From the NCBI GenBank assembly GCA_001661515.1, contig LUVW01000032.1:124001-188000 (forward strand): a stretch of DNA of 64,000 bases. The letters are read 5' to 3'. The stretch comes from Capniomyces stellatus (Eukaryota > Kickxellomycota > Harpellomycetes > Harpellales > Legeriomycetaceae). The notes below the pieces were generated by a model. The model was given only the letters and a program-made list of their open reading frames with translations, did no database searches and was not told the DNA's origin. Of this stretch, positions 12,301-25,054 are shown piece by piece. The position numbers and the translations under genes are program-made. Every line of letters begins with the position of its first letter. Position 1 is the stretch's first letter.

Positions 12301-12863
12301 CACTAAATACACACGGCCACGAACTTGTATCAGATTTTAACTTTGATTTTGGTATTGGAACTGACTTTGAAAAGTACAGTAGTTATCAGCAAGAATATTC
12401 TAATAAGCACTCACTCAAGGAAGCTAAAACCCATCGCAGTAGCAGTAGAAGCGAGTATAACAACGCTACTTTCTCAAATAATACGACTAGTCCAACATTC
12501 CAGTCAAACTCTCAAATATCGCAAAATCATCTTTCTAATCTTAACCTACAAAGCCTAAATCCAAGCCAAGTCAACCCTACGGACTCGCCATCGTTCCTGC
12601 TAAACAACTACATGCTTCTATCCTCGAAGATCGATTTGCTGTTTAATAGCTTAGATGGCTTGATTCAGCACAACATAAAACATGTCCCGATTCCCACCAA
12701 GCTGAAATCGTCGCTTGGTTGGAATAAAAATTATGCTTCGCACAAACTCTCCAAAGCACCTAACTACTCCTTTTCTCCAAGAAAAAAAAGCTTGCCTCCC
12801 CAGCCCACTGCCTCAAGGTCAAGAATACTCTCGCTTCCTATAAACCGCAAAATGACTGTATAG
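9390..12863 (+). CDS. Large serine/asparagine-rich coiled-coil protein, function unknown
   Basis: I do not recognise this protein. It is one uninterrupted 1157-codon frame. A predicted coiled coil spans roughly residues 172-318 (heptad-like, rich in L, N, K and Q; starts ETLNLIDKLSSSKIEN). Most of the rest is low-complexity and rich in Ser, Asn, Lys and Pro, suggesting disorder, with many SP/TP sites typical of cyclin-dependent kinase targets (for example RSPINRSPKNKSPNN near residue 490). A short helical stretch, LSVLEQVLISTKTEIENLEKS, lies near residue 520 and another near 1070 (LLNNYMLLSSKIDLLFNSLD). The C-terminus is basic. No membrane segment or catalytic motif is visible. The composition would fit a cytoskeletal, spindle-pole or septal scaffold, but that is only inference. 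An overlapping out-of-frame ATG sits five bases upstream of the start. Confidence 0.85.
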   Translation: MEFDYTPTKSKTNLSGLSGSLNSEEISYEKNVKNRNRNAQCIDSSFNRTVLEANRNAQNVFTFGSGDSQGPETKHESTNEFNFVINMRKLTSRTDSIKEDSALVEKQKRSSNMRLEDLRDENYRRRSSPIPRKNIRQKDSPWIYSKKANDNNGSDNHAVDFPLPQHSNGDGVETLNLIDKLSSSKIENSNLNNRINSLTAYLDNTEQKIAALQSENSSLNKTILKIKQNTVKLTNDHEAQINSIQSSFQNDLDMLKSSHTSALLNSDKKLVESKRQFHSTEQALKQNIGELNDQIQTLKLVNTIHQNKLNSLNSALSRHPILNTSSDSYVHNRNYTLPLANPLLPSRPTNINFLDQLFSKNSSSVCSTYQSQRYSPSIYSSLAPAPNLFLSNNPSQLLDLLLHQLPDLLKSQAKTVDSSIKNSTKSTYQHHFGFKKKPLGKSNVKCRFKVKNRHKRAKAKVKGISHTTANAPILSQTTLLKPEHHRSPINRSPKNKSPNNKTANTNKKSSNQHSPELSVLEQVLISTKTEIENLEKSHFSFRPAVSKTTTLSLNGSRSDPSLSSYIPSSRLAKKSKSTSPINDSLIRAYLTPTLPELQSRICKRNSPSSFKSSLSPKSPISNFPVSPELKVSSQPLSKRYDSRHRPNLKTHSMNSLIEIGDIDSKKPKNHDLFVTRKSLGLILDKQEHRDLVGLEISPTQRSSIPQISIPNNYNSESAKNSDSYRVLGGKDVKLNVGVEKKETFPINQFNSNDCRYGLGKFSDDELIGSLSEMCQSDTLNGDQLGYQSSSWQRNSSLNAHAPENVSNDINHLKRLLGTHNLDYGSKAGNADFEKKFTTGPTDLAKFDSLLPDLTGHGTGCNEKVDGNNKNKTQEPYRYFFFTESANCQNADSMFSKTCTSNVDKLVDKFTDISISLLYPIINPISKTKKSTQRLCQKLNGMARVLLNSEDGHGDIKHGLQDHSDYNDGSQPLNTHGHELVSDFNFDFGIGTDFEKYSSYQQEYSNKHSLKEAKTHRSSSRSEYNNATFSNNTTSPTFQSNSQISQNHLSNLNLQSLNPSQVNPTDSPSFLLNNYMLLSSKIDLLFNSLDGLIQHNIKHVPIPTKLKSSLGWNKNYASHKLSKAPNYSFSPRKKSLPPQPTASRSRILSLPINRKMTV

Positions 12864-14603
12864 TATCTCTGTAATCTTTACTTGCACTTTAAATACTTGG
12901 AACTCACTATAACACCAGATCTTTTCTATTTTTACAACTTGATTTGCGCCTTTCAGGAATAATTTGCTTGATTTTATTCCTCACTTTTATCTGCTACCTT
13001 TTTTTTAATTCGCTTAATCAACTTTTCTTTGATTATCAAATTGAATGGTAACCCTTGTTAGTAAACTCCAGTCATGGCTTTGTATTTGCCATTTACTTTA
13101 TCGGTGTAACTATTAGAACTTTTGCCTATCACAGCAGCTACCTATCTAGCTTTGGTTTAGTTTTGGTTTAGTTTTGGTTTAACTTTGGTGGAATATTTAG
13201 CACACCTTTATTGACTACAATTTGTTTAAAATGTTCTCATCGATAACTGAAACCTTAACCATTTTTTATTTTCCCAACGTTGATTTATTTATTTTTTTTA
13301 CTTTTTGAACCTTGTGAATCATTTTAGATGAAAATTGATAACCCCTGCTACCCTAAACTTTCTATTTGTTGGAACCAGCTCAAGATACACTTGTAATGGA
13401 TAATATAACGGAAAATAAAAACTAACTATTACATAAAATGGAATTTCCATTCACTAGTTCGTTTAAAGGAAGTGAAGTGACAAAATGATAAGTTCAAGGT
13501 TTTGAGTCCAAATCAAACGATCAACTTTTTTCTTTCAGCCATAGTCATCAGAGGGGATCAAAAACAAGTTTTAAGAAAAAAAAATTAATAAAAGTAAAAA
13601 AACACAATTTATTTTGGCGTAAATAAAACCACTAGCCTGGATCAGCTCGGCACTAAAGTATATTATAAAACTAATAGATGGTTGATATATGGATTTAAGT
13701 TACAGTAGTCTCTTCATATTTTACTGTTGAGCTAAAGTAGGGCACTGGCATGTAGAAAAGCTGGATTTGCAAAGTATTAAAGTTGAGAAATATTGGTATT
13801 TTGCAGCTTTACTCTGGTTTTTGTATTTGCATCTTCTTATTTCCCACAACCAAAAAACACTTTTCAACTTACTGGTCGTAAAGACACTGTCATGGTCGCC
13901 TCTACTTCTACGCTACACACCATGTATGCCACTGTTTATCCTGATAAACCGCCTCTAATTTATACTCGCATCGATAAAAAAATAGTAAATAGTAAAAGGA
14001 AAAGAAAAAGAAAAAGAAAAAGCTCACTTTGAAAACATTCGCAAATCAAAATTCAGATGTAAAGTTAACTGAATCGCTGTAAATAAAATTTGTGCATAAA
14101 CAGACCAATAAAAATGTATATTCCAAAGAAAGTGGGTTAGATTTAAAATAAGTGCAAACCCCCAGTAAATAAAAAGCGCAAAGAAAAAAAAAAGAAAAAA
14201 AAAGAAAGCAATGAAAAAGGCAATGAAAAGAAAGAAAGAAAAATCAGAGCTAGAAATTTTGAATTCTGGCAAGAGAAAATTCAAAACCAAAACCCAATCA
14301 AGTTGCTCCAATAGGACTCAATTTCAATTGTCTTGAATTTTCTAACCAAACATTTACAGCCTACTCGGATTAATTGTTTTGCAAGGAAAAACTTTTTTTG
14401 CAACATTGTTAAACGGTGTTTATTTTAAAGAGTTACTCGCACTTGTGCTATTTTATTTGTTTTTACTTTGCTTTTGTTGTTAATCCGAATTGATTTTCAG
14501 CTAATTGGTAAATTCTTCAAGATTTATACAGCAACCAAATCTAGTGTACGTGAATACATATAATATACAAACACTCTACCAAGAACAAGCGTACAGATTA
14601 AAA
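12864..14603. other. Non-coding spacer with simple repeats
   Basis: No supportable gene in 1.7 kb. Contains an imperfect triplicate of a TTTTGGTTTAG unit at 13151-13190, a purine tract of AAAAAG units at 13995-14031 and A/G-rich sequence at 14180-14250. A polypyrimidine-AG sequence at about 14491-14500 ahead of the PDB1 start might be a 5' UTR 3' splice site. Confidence 0.5.
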
Positions 14604-16410
14604 ATGAATCCAAGAAACATGTCGGCCCTCTACAAGAACTTGCGTCCATTGGCTCAAACATCCAGAATCATCTCTTCAAGATTGCCATTGGGTGCATTGC
14701 GCTCATACAGCTCGACAACTGAAACCGTAAGTCTATAATCAATCTAAAATATAACCAATCTACAACAAATTCATCTTGCTGCCATCCCCCCCCCTACGAG
14801 CAAATATAAAGGGAGAGCGTAAAGTAATAAAAGTGGTGTGTTTTAAAAAAAAAATAGATTACTGTTCGCGAAGCTTTGAATCAAGCTATTGATGAAGAAA
14901 TGACCAGAGATCCAAAGGTTTGGCTTCTTGGTGAAGAAGTAGCACAATACAATGGAGCATACAAAGTAAATACTTATATACAAGCATACATATTTTTATC
15001 TGTTTACTTGAAACAAATGACTTGCAAAGTTATAAATGCTTTTGAAACTAAGCTGAATCAAGAATAAAGAAAATTTATTAAACATACAATAAAATGTTTG
15101 CGAATGTTTGGTTGTTGCTGATAGGTATCCAAGGGACTATTGGACAAGTTTGGGCCAAAACGTGTTGTAGATACACCAATCACAGAAATGGGATTCACAG
15201 GTTTGGCTGTTGGTTCAGCTTTGGCTGGGTTGAGACCAATCTGTGAATTCATGACTTTCAACTTTTCCATGCAAGTAAGTAAACAGTTCCATAAATGCTA
15301 TTATCGATTTTGTTTTCAATTTTCTCTGCACGGCTGCTTGGCTTGGATGGTGCCTAGTCATGGATATTTTCTGCTTTTTTAGTTTGCAACGTGACACACG
15401 CAAGCTATGTCGGGAAAAAACGTTGAAGTTAACTAAAGACTAACAAACGAAAATAAATAAAACATTACTTTGCTTGTAGGCCATTGATCAAATTGTAAAC
15501 TCGGCAGCCAAAACCCACTACATGTCGGGTGGTAAAGTTACATGCCCAATAGTGTTCCGTGGACCTAACTCTGCAGCAGCAGGTGTTGGAGCCCAACACT
15601 CCCAAGACTTCTCTGCTTGGTACGGAAGCATTCCAGGACTTAAAGTGGTCAGTGTATACGATGCTGAAGACGCCAAAGGTCTGCTCAAGTCTGCTGTCCG
15701 TGATGGAAACCCTGTAGTAGTTCTGGAAAACGAGTTGATGTATGGAACCAGCTTCCCTGTTACTAAAGAAATGCAAAGCAGCGACTTCCTCGTTCCTATT
15801 GGAAAGGCTAAAATTGCTCGTGAAGGTGCGTTTAATTGGCTTGATAATATACATGTTGCTTAATTAGCTAGATTCAGATGTTGGCCACATTTAGATTGCT
15901 TTTTATTCTATGAACCTTTTACAATAAGCTTTTCTACTTTTGCTTGCCTTTTATTCTTACTTGCCTTTTATTCTTACTTGCCTTTTATTCTTACTTGCCT
16001 TTTGCTATTGCTTTTCTTGCCAAATAGGTTCGCATATCACCATTGCTACCCATTCTCGCCCAGTTGCATTCGCTCTCGAAGCTGCTGAGCGCCTTGCAAA
16101 GGAGGGAATCGATGTTGAGGTTATCAATCTTCGCTCAATCCGTCCCCTTGACATGGACACTGTAATCAAGTCTGTAAAAAAGACAAACCACCTGATTACT
16201 GTTGACCAAGCCTACCCAATGTACGGCGTTGGCTCTGAAATTTCTGCCCAGCTTATGGAATCCGAGGCCTTTGATTACCTTGATGCTCCTGTTTCCCGTA
16301 TTACTGGCACTGACATCCCAATGCCTTATGCGCACAACCTTGAAGTCCTCTCAATCCCCGACTCACAAGTCATCTACGAAGAGATCAAGCGTGTCCTAGG
16401 AAAGAAATAA
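14604..16410 (+). CDS. PDB1: Pyruvate dehydrogenase E1 component beta subunit, mitochondrial, five exons
   Basis: Beta subunit of the thiamine-diphosphate E1 enzyme of the mitochondrial pyruvate dehydrogenase complex, which decarboxylates pyruvate and acetylates lipoyl-E2. Exons 14604-14726, 14858-14965, 15125-15274, 15480-15825 and 16028-16410 join in phase to 369 residues, the family's usual length. The N-terminus is Arg/Ser-rich with no acidic residues in the first 35 positions, a mitochondrial presequence. [15 protein letters not shown] opens the mature protein; [12 protein letters not shown] carries the conserved cofactor-contacting Glu. [31 protein letters not shown] and the [11 protein letters not shown] segment of the C-terminal transketolase domain are diagnostic. 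The start is the first ATG in frame. Each join restores a conserved family sequence (for example NGAYK|VSKGLLD and [15 protein letters not shown]). Confidence 0.97.
15943..16006 (+). repeat. 17-bp tandem repeat in PDB1 intron 4
   Basis: About three and a half near-perfect copies of a CTTGCCTTTTATTCTTA unit lie just upstream of the 3' splice site of PDB1 intron 4 (15826-16027). They make an extended polypyrimidine-rich stretch before the acceptor AG at 16026-16027. Confidence 0.9.
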
Positions 16411-17012
16411 ATAAACAACTAATCACAGTTCACCGATTAATTAATTGGCTGATTGGTCGATTGATTTGTCGATTGAAGACGGCTTCTTTTTTGTTTATTG
16501 TTTATTTTACTTTTTCTAGATCTTTGCTCCCTTCTTTTTCCCCATTTTCTTTGAAATCTGCTTTATGAATCCATTACTTTAAATTTATTAGCCTCTAGCG
16601 CTATGCCCACCAATGATTCAATATTATATTTGAATTCATCAACCATAATTAAGACTGGACAGTATTTAGTTGATTACAATTGATTGGACCTGCTTTCATC
16701 ACCAAATACTCCATTCCAACTTGAGTTCAACTCTATTTTAGTTAATTGAATAGCAGCTTCGGTAAGGACAATTATTCGGCATAGCTTGGCTCTTTTATTT
16801 TTTTTACTCTTATTTATTTATTATTACTTCTTTCTGTATATTTTTACTTCTTTCTGTTGGGTCAGCTTCTCAATTTACAGAACCAATGCCTGCGCCAATA
16901 CGAAAACGCATTGAAATCATCTTTATGACCTTGTATTCCATGCAATTAATTTTCATCAAGCTCTTTGTTGATTTATTTGTTCATTTTGCTTTTAGCTCAA
17001 GTCAAGTGTTAA

Positions 17013-17056
17013 CCCCCCCCCCCCCCCCAAAAAAAAAAAAANCCCCCCCCCCCCCC
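17013..17056. repeat. C-run, A-run, N, C-run: homopolymer junction with an ambiguous base
   Basis: Sixteen C (17013-17028), thirteen A (17029-17041), one N (17042) and fourteen C (17043-17056). The ambiguous base between identical homopolymers suggests an unresolved sequencing or assembly point rather than a biological element. Confidence 0.85.
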
Positions 17057-18684
17057 TCAAAAGCAAACATGACCTACAATATCCAACTTGTGTTATGATA
17101 TTGACATCTTGACAATAAGCACCGCTTCAAAAATAAAACATATAAAAAAAATAAATGATCATTCTGGTATGTTTAATGGATCTTATTCAGCCGAATTAAT
17201 GTCCACTAACGCACTTGTCTATACGAAATATGTGCATTTGTTGAGATCAGAGTCGACTTTTTGTGATACAAATCCACTAATACTAGTGTAATACGACCGA
17301 AAATATACCATCTTTTACGAGAAAAAATGTTTCATACTTTGTGCAATTCTGGAATATACATACGAATTTCAAATTCCAACTCTTTTTCTATCTTGATTTT
17401 TCTTTTTCTTTTTTTTCAATCAAGCTATTTTCAAGTTTTACTATTATTCTCGATTGTTATTCGCAGTTATTGCGCTCTATTGTTTTTTGGTTAGACTATT
17501 CCAAGTTTTGCAGTTACGTGACATTTATACTTTTATCAAGCTCTAATTGGTTTACTATTGAACTAAGGAGTATAAAACAAGCTTTATGTTGAGAGTAGCG
17601 GACTTGTCTAAATTACCGAATATCTCAGCATCAATCGATGTGAACTTGATCTACTATAATTCAACAGATTACCAATTCACTTAATAAAACTCTAGAAACT
17701 GATGTTCATGTCTATAATTATTGTCTCTAAACTAAAACTAAAGCATACTTTGCACTCAAAATGGAAATCTACACATTATAACTTTAATGACAATCTAGCT
17801 GCTCCTTATACGCTTTGTGTTGTATCACAGAAAAATAATTGCTTGGATGGATGAATCAGTGCCTTGATCTAGCATCAACCACCAACTATATTCTCAGTTA
17901 CATCCAAAAACGTACGGCATAAACGTAACCACAATAAAGCTATGTAGCAACATGTACTCTTTAAACCCTATCTAGCCTCCGTGCCTCAATTTAAATCGAC
18001 TTTTTATGAAACAGAGATCTCATCTTTTATTCGTTTCATGTTTAAACTCGCCCACTTCAACTCCAATGATACATATCCAAATGCGCATTGCAGACAAAGA
18101 AAATTACATCTACGCCTGTTCGGGTCTTTGAGCTAAACTAACCTGTACATTGGTTTTTGGCAGAACCCAATCAATAAAACTTGGCTTATTGGTTTAAAAT
18201 CTGTGGCTAGTAAAGGTATGTACGCAGCTTACCTATTTGTTTAATTCAAATTGATAGTGTTGGTCAATTTTTAGGACCTGCTTTGCCTAATTTATTGTAG
18301 GCATCTTAGCGCTGTATACCGCTGTACTGCCTCCCTAAAATCAGCTCGCATAGTATCCACTATATTTGGATTATTGCTTGATTGAGTAAAAAAAATAAAA
18401 ACACCGCTTTCGCAGCTATTTGCACTGTTTTGCAGCTTAATTTGCCACCACTTATCAAGTAAATTAGCGGTGAAATATATTTTTATTCCAGCTTTCGGCC
18501 TTTCATCGGCGAATATCGATAAGCTCCCTAACCAACCCAACTCTTCAATAAGAACAAAAAAAATATGTTTCAACCCCCTTATTAAGATATATTAGTATTA
18601 TTAATGAGAGTATCACTGCATTCATCACATATCTATGGCTTAACAATCTGCTATTATGCTCAACATCTGATCCTACAACAACTT

Positions 18685-18715
<31 letters not shown>

Positions 18716-21594
18716 GACAAAACAAATCAAAATAAAACCATTTCAATAAAAAACAAAACAAAACATAAACAACTACACCTCAAAGCGTAATCAAGCCATC
18801 TAAGCTCACTCAATTAGCATGCAAATTAATCACCGAAAAGCAAAGATGGCTCCAGTAAAGCTTCGCAACCAGTGTGTGTTTGTAAAAAGTACTTGAAGTG
18901 TTTTTAATTACTATTTGCTGTAGCGATGTTTAGTAAGCCTTGATAACATCCGTAAGTCTAAGCAAACAATTCATCAACTCACAGATTGAAGTTTTTAAAT
19001 GGCAAGTTTAGATCTTTATTTCTCAATAAAGTGCCTCGATTATTAATCACAAGAAATTCGTGTAACATATCCTTCAAACCCAACAATTGGCCCAAGGCTA
19101 ATTTTGCGGCAATTGTAAATTAACTGTAATCTCTTAGTCGAGTTTTTTTTCACTCACTCATAATCCAGACGCATACAACTCCTAACACCATTCTCATTTT
19201 TACTCTTGTTTGTGTTTTTAGCTAGTAAAGAGGTGTGGAAGGTGTACTGTGATTTAGCTAAATTTTCAGATACTATCAGCCAATTACAATATAACTACGA
19301 GGTATTTGCTCTGTTTTTATTATTAAAACCGCTAATAGTCGCACCTTTTGTAGCATAATAAAACTTGGGGAATCTGCAACAATTATAGCTATGCAATAAT
19401 ATTACAAAAGACAACATCTCTCTTTAGCCATTTCAGTGCCACTTTGATATCACCTTAGTATTATTTGATATTATTTCGATATTACTTTGATATTGTTTTA
19501 GTATTTGATTTTGTTACCAATAAACCATGTAAATAAAAAATAAAATATTTCAGTAATGTTTTAGCATTAAGCTAGCTTCATTGCTGTTTTTACTTCCCAA
19601 GTTGTACTTGTGACTCGGTATTTCTATGGTGATATCATAAATCACGGTAATTATGTATACCTTTTGAGTTTGGCCTTACTAAAACGGTAAAAGGCTCAAG
19701 CAGGCTACTTTATCTTTGTGTTAAACGCCCGGGTTTTGGGCGCTTGGTTATTTATTTATTTTCAAAAACAAGGATAAATCTATATGTTTAAAGCTTATGC
19801 TTTTATTAAGCCCTGTAGAATACTCTTTTGCGTCTTTTGGCTACAGCGACCATCGAGTCTAAAAGAAAAAAGCTAGTTACAAATCGCAGTCAAATAAGCA
19901 CTGCGTTTAATTGGTATTACTCTAGCATTAAATCTCTAATGTTGGTTGAGCTCAAACATTATGTAATATTTACAGCTTTTTCAGTACATCTGCTGTTACA
20001 ATCTTACTCTCAGTTCACCAGTCTGACTGAATCTACACCCGTTATTTGCTGGATTTCTCTTTATTACAAGCATTGCTTAGAAAATTGCCAGCTATATACC
20101 TGCGAGTACATAATCAATGCCGTGTAGTTATAGCCATATTCTAATTAAAGCGTTAGGAGCAACTACCAACACCGGGCTAGTTAGCATACTTTAATATCTA
20201 TACACGAAACTCGTCGCTTTTAAAGTCCACCTTGTTTCATTTCTAATAATATTCGCCGTGTTTTAAAGTTTAATATACTTTGGAAAGTCCCCTGCCGTGT
20301 GTTTCGCATACATAGCATAAAATATCAACAAGAAAGCATATTTGCTGCGGCAACAAACATACATTATTGTTGTCAATTTCCAATACCCCCCCCCCCACTT
20401 TACCAAATAGTCTGTTCGTTGAAAAGGTGCGTATCACAACGGTATTTCAGTGATATAATCTACCAGTCTGTGTCGGTCTGCCTTTATTTTTCAGACTTAA
20501 GATAAACTATTTTACTTTTTCTGATTTGTACTCGAGTTTTATTTTTATTATAAATGTTGCTTACTAGAATTTTATTTTTTTAAGGCTTTTTTTTCATCAA
20601 AATTACCAAAACCATTAAAGTAAACAAATCGTAGTATCAATCAAAATGCACAAACAACAGCGTCATTCGCCTTGGTTCAAAGTGTTTGGGCAATTATGTT
20701 TCAAAACAACAAATCCCAGCTAATACTGATTTTGTTCATCATCTGAAAATAGATGGCATTGCATTATTTCTTTATAGAAAAAGGGGGCTAGCACAACAGT
20801 AAATATCAGCTTTAAAAACGCCAATTTACACAAATATACTATTTATTTAAATTTGGAATTGGATTTAAATTTGAAATCTGGATTCAGAAGTCAAGTGTAT
20901 CGAATTATTTTATTTTGGTCATGTGGTTGAAAATTGGCTGAAAAGTGTTGATATTGGCATTGATGAGTTTTAAGTTAATAAAATGCACGAGCCAACAATT
21001 CGATGTTACATACCTTTGCTTCAGAAGCTAGCAAAATAATAATTTGTTTAAACTATCACAAATTGGTAAACCAAGGTAAAATAAATATCTTAGCAATTTT
21101 CGACGTTACAACTGCATAATTTATTGGAGTAAACCAAATTTGTCCAGTTAAAATCTTGCAAAATATCTCTAAAGTCTATATATTCTCAGTAAAATTAATT
21201 GATCCACCCCTCACTATTATTAATTTTTTGTGGTACAAAACAATTTATTAAATAGATTGCATTGAAGCTTTGCAACGTCACTTCAATAACGAGTCCTCCA
21301 TTAGAAAAAATCCAACCAAGTTACAATTAAAAAAAAGCTATCCAGCAGAAAGAAAGCAATCGACAAGTTGAGTATTTAAAAAATAACCAATAATGTACTT
21401 TCTTCCATAATCAAAGCGATCCCACTTCAAGATACTTGTACAACAAAACGCTAAAGCCAGCCACCTTAAGAACTGACCCCGTTATTTCTATACTACAGGC
21501 AACTTAAAAGATGTCTACAGCATTGAATTTGCAATTGAACCCCTTCAAAAAAAACTGAGCTAAAACCAAACTCAATCCCAAATCTAGCCATAAC

Positions 21595-21675
21595 CAAAGG
21601 TAAACTTAGCTAGAATCAAAGCCATACTTAGCTAGAATCAGAGTCAGGGCCAGAGTCAGAATCAGGGTTGGAATA
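21595..21675 (+). repeat. Degenerate tandem repeat in the gene-free stretch
   Basis: Two copies of an ACTTAGCTAGAATCA unit are followed by several shorter CAGAGTCAGGG-like copies. It is imperfect and non-coding. Confidence 0.6.
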
Positions 21676-24600
21676 GAACAATAATGAATAAAAAATGAAG
21701 TTGTTGAGTTTGAAATTCCCAGCTTAGGGAAGAGAGGGGATAAAGCAGAATACATTCATTCAACAAGTAAAGCATTGATTAAATATTATAATGTATATAT
21801 CTGTGTACCAATAACTGAATGTTGGTGTTATTGTAAATCGATGAATAGACTCTATTATGTTTATATATGTTTGCCTTCCATGTATGGGAAGTCTCAATTA
21901 AGCCGGTGGCTATGCTGCCTGAGATTCGAGATTATTAAAAACAATATCCTTTTAACATTGAATCAGCAGCCACCTTGGATTATTTGGTTTAAAAAAACAT
22001 GTTGGTGTCAAATTAGGTATACACTTGTCCTTTTGTAGCTGTGACTTTGCAGAAATAAAATGTATACAATGAGACCGGTATGCTTGAATCCAATTATGCC
22101 TTGTCTTGAGTAAAACGGCTGAGCCGCAACAAAAAGCGCAGTGTCATTCACTTGAAATGCATTATTGTGATATACACTGGTGTACTGTGTTGGTATGGCC
22201 AATCACTTTGTGGTATTGAAATAATCTTGCTCGAATTGACTTGGTTTTACAGATTTGATTCTACAAAATAAAGGTTAAAGGCTATAAAGGAATACAATAG
22301 GCTCCTGTGTTGATATATAATGCACAAACTCGAAGGTCTGGTGCTTATCAAAAATGTATTTTATAGCTCAAGACTAACATTTTTTAAAAGCAAACCTGGA
22401 TATCTACTTGGATTAAAATTCTGCACCGATAGCTTTATTCTTCTTTATTCAATCTATTATTTATCTCATCTCGGGTAACAGCCAGTGTTATCAATGGCGT
22501 TGTTGTTTTCACCTCATTGTGCCATCTGCAGTAACTAGTACAGAATTGGCACTATATTATTAAATTTATCTATTGTAACAATGACTTGGAGCAACAGTCA
22601 ATTTGTAAATAATCAAGGTCCTGGTTGTTGAGTTGCTAATTCAATTGTTAATTCAAATCAAAAAAGCAGTATAATTCAAGTTATTCAAAGTACTCGAGTA
22701 AACTTCTTTGCTAAACCAAGGCAATTTAGTGGCGAAGAGATGATGGTAGCCAAACACAATGATTGTTTTTTTTCTATTAAAAAACAAAGCAAATAAAGCA
22801 AAAGCAAAAGTAGAATGAATTTAAGAATTAAAAAGAAAGAATAAGAATAAGATTAATTGAAATTAAAAAGTTTGGTATAACATTTTTTGCCCTTTGGCTG
22901 TGGATTGACTCCATTCATCGGGAATCTAGCTCAACAATTTGACAATAAAGTTAGAGTTGTATAGTGCTAACTAAATCGTTGGCTAATATCTAGACATTTT
23001 TGTATTGTTAGCATAGAATTGGAATCATCAGCCATATTCAATTGCCAAAGTTCAGCTTGTGCCAATGATATACTCTTTTAAATAGCGTATTACAAATGTA
23101 TTTTTGGTTAAAATAACCAGTCTTTGTTACCTGTTGTAAAATCTTGGTAGAACATTGATTAGCCATGTCATTTAACTTTTTACTTGCCTACTACTCGGTT
23201 GTGTCTATTTAAAAGTTTGAATACTGATCGATGTTGCTGTAGAAATAGATAAGTTTAAATGGAATACTGGCTATAAAGCCAAGTTGGGTTACTAGCCTTG
23301 TTTGACTTTAAAAATGTACAGCACTTAAGTAAGAGCATTGGGGGGGGGGGTGTGTATGCGTAGAGAAATAAATGCATCATACTTTGTAATGCTACTGTTG
23401 ATATTTCAAAGCTAGGTGTGCTCAGAGTACTTTGATTGTTTAATGGACAGACTTTGGCGTTCGGGGCTTTTAGAAATTTGATTAGTAATTACATCTAAAT
23501 TTAGTCGAAAATAGTAGGCAAATTAAATAAAGCTGAAGTAGACTTGTTAGGTAATGTGTCTATGTTGAAAAAACAGATATACCTATGGTGGTGTCGATGG
23601 AAATGGAAACTATGAGCTCAAGTAATAGGGATATATCTGCTTTGTCAGATTAATGGCTGTTATTGAGATTTCTAAGGCTTACATTTTTATCAACTTATGA
23701 ATAGGATGTTGTTTGAGCATAACCACAGCCAAAAAGGTCAACAACTGGAGGTTTGGACAGGCGCAAATTAGTATCCTATCCTGACACCTGTAGACGTTTT
23801 AGCCTCAGATATCTGTTCTCTGTTTAAATCCCATTTCGAGAGTCTGGATTGGTGCATGTGAAATAATAGGTTTAAACACAACAATGTGCTTGGTTGTCAA
23901 ACAAGGCAGGAGCAAATTCTAAATTGTTGATTTATGGTTATCTAAACAATCTAATTACTCTAAAATTCATTACAACCAATCCTACTAATAAAAGTCAGCT
24001 TTAATTAGTGGATTAGGGGGGGAATACTATGGTCAAGAGATATAAAAAGGTTTTTTTTTTGTGAAATTATTATTATATAACGTTTTTTTTAAGAAAATGA
24101 GTTTAGTAAAATTAAAGACAAAAAAAGTGCAAGATGAGGATAGATAATGTTCATTATTTAATTTTCTTCTATTGGCTTAAAAAGAAACCAATGCTTGATG
24201 ATATATTGGTTATATTTAAATGTTTTTTAATTGCCTTATTTCAAAAAAATAAATGTAGAGTTGGCCACATGTGAAATTAAAGATAATTAAAAAACATTGA
24301 AAAGAAATGGCTAATTTTTGTAGATTGCAACAAGAACTGGCGAATAAGGCAAAGGTGATATTTAGAATTAAAAGCAAAGGTAATTTGTAAAATTCTCTCG
24401 TATTTAACAGCATTACACCCTAATTCGGAAAATACATTTATAAATTACATAATCATAAGGTGTTTATTAAAAAAAGTTAAAGAGGCGAATCATACAATAC
24501 AAGTGCTTTGTTCAAGAAGGCACAAAAAAATTTATCAAGCTAGGGGTAAAAATGCAACTTGGGCTGTAAAATTACTTTTTTTATTACCATCGTTTATTGC

Positions 24601-25047
24601 TTTTATATTTTTTTCACTTCTCTATTTTCATTTAGTAAAATCTTATGATTGTCGTGCGAGATTTAGTAAGAATAGTTCCGAATAAATGTCCATTAAATAA
24701 ATGAGTAATACCATTCTAAAAGCCAGGCGCCTTAATCTGCAATTTCATTATTTCAAAAGAGGAACATTAAAAAAAAAAGCTCGAATAAAAGGCGATGTAG
24801 AAAAAAAAAGCGAATAGAAAAAAAAAGCTGACAACTAGATGCTAAAGGTGCAAAGGATGTGCCAATGGTTTAAATTTTACTAGCAGGCAAAAAAAACAGC
24901 GAGCAGCTTTAGCAACAATAAAAATAAAGTAAAGATTAAATCAATCTGAGCCAAATGAGGAACGCAAATTGTTAAAGTACTAAGTTACCAAGTTGAAGTG
25001 ATGCTGAACAGAAATCATAATAGTTGTGGGAGGGAGGAAAAAAAAAG

Positions 25048-25054
25048 TATAAAA
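25048..25054 (+). promoter_or_regulatory. TATA box of the bHLH gene
   Basis: TATAAAA 216 nt before the bHLH start codon, flanked by a purine tract on the left. Assignment by sequence and position. Confidence 0.4.

Noticed and set aside
18292..18730. Minus-strand frames of 61-93 codons
   Set aside because: No start context, splice sites or family features; one runs through a poly-A/T tract.
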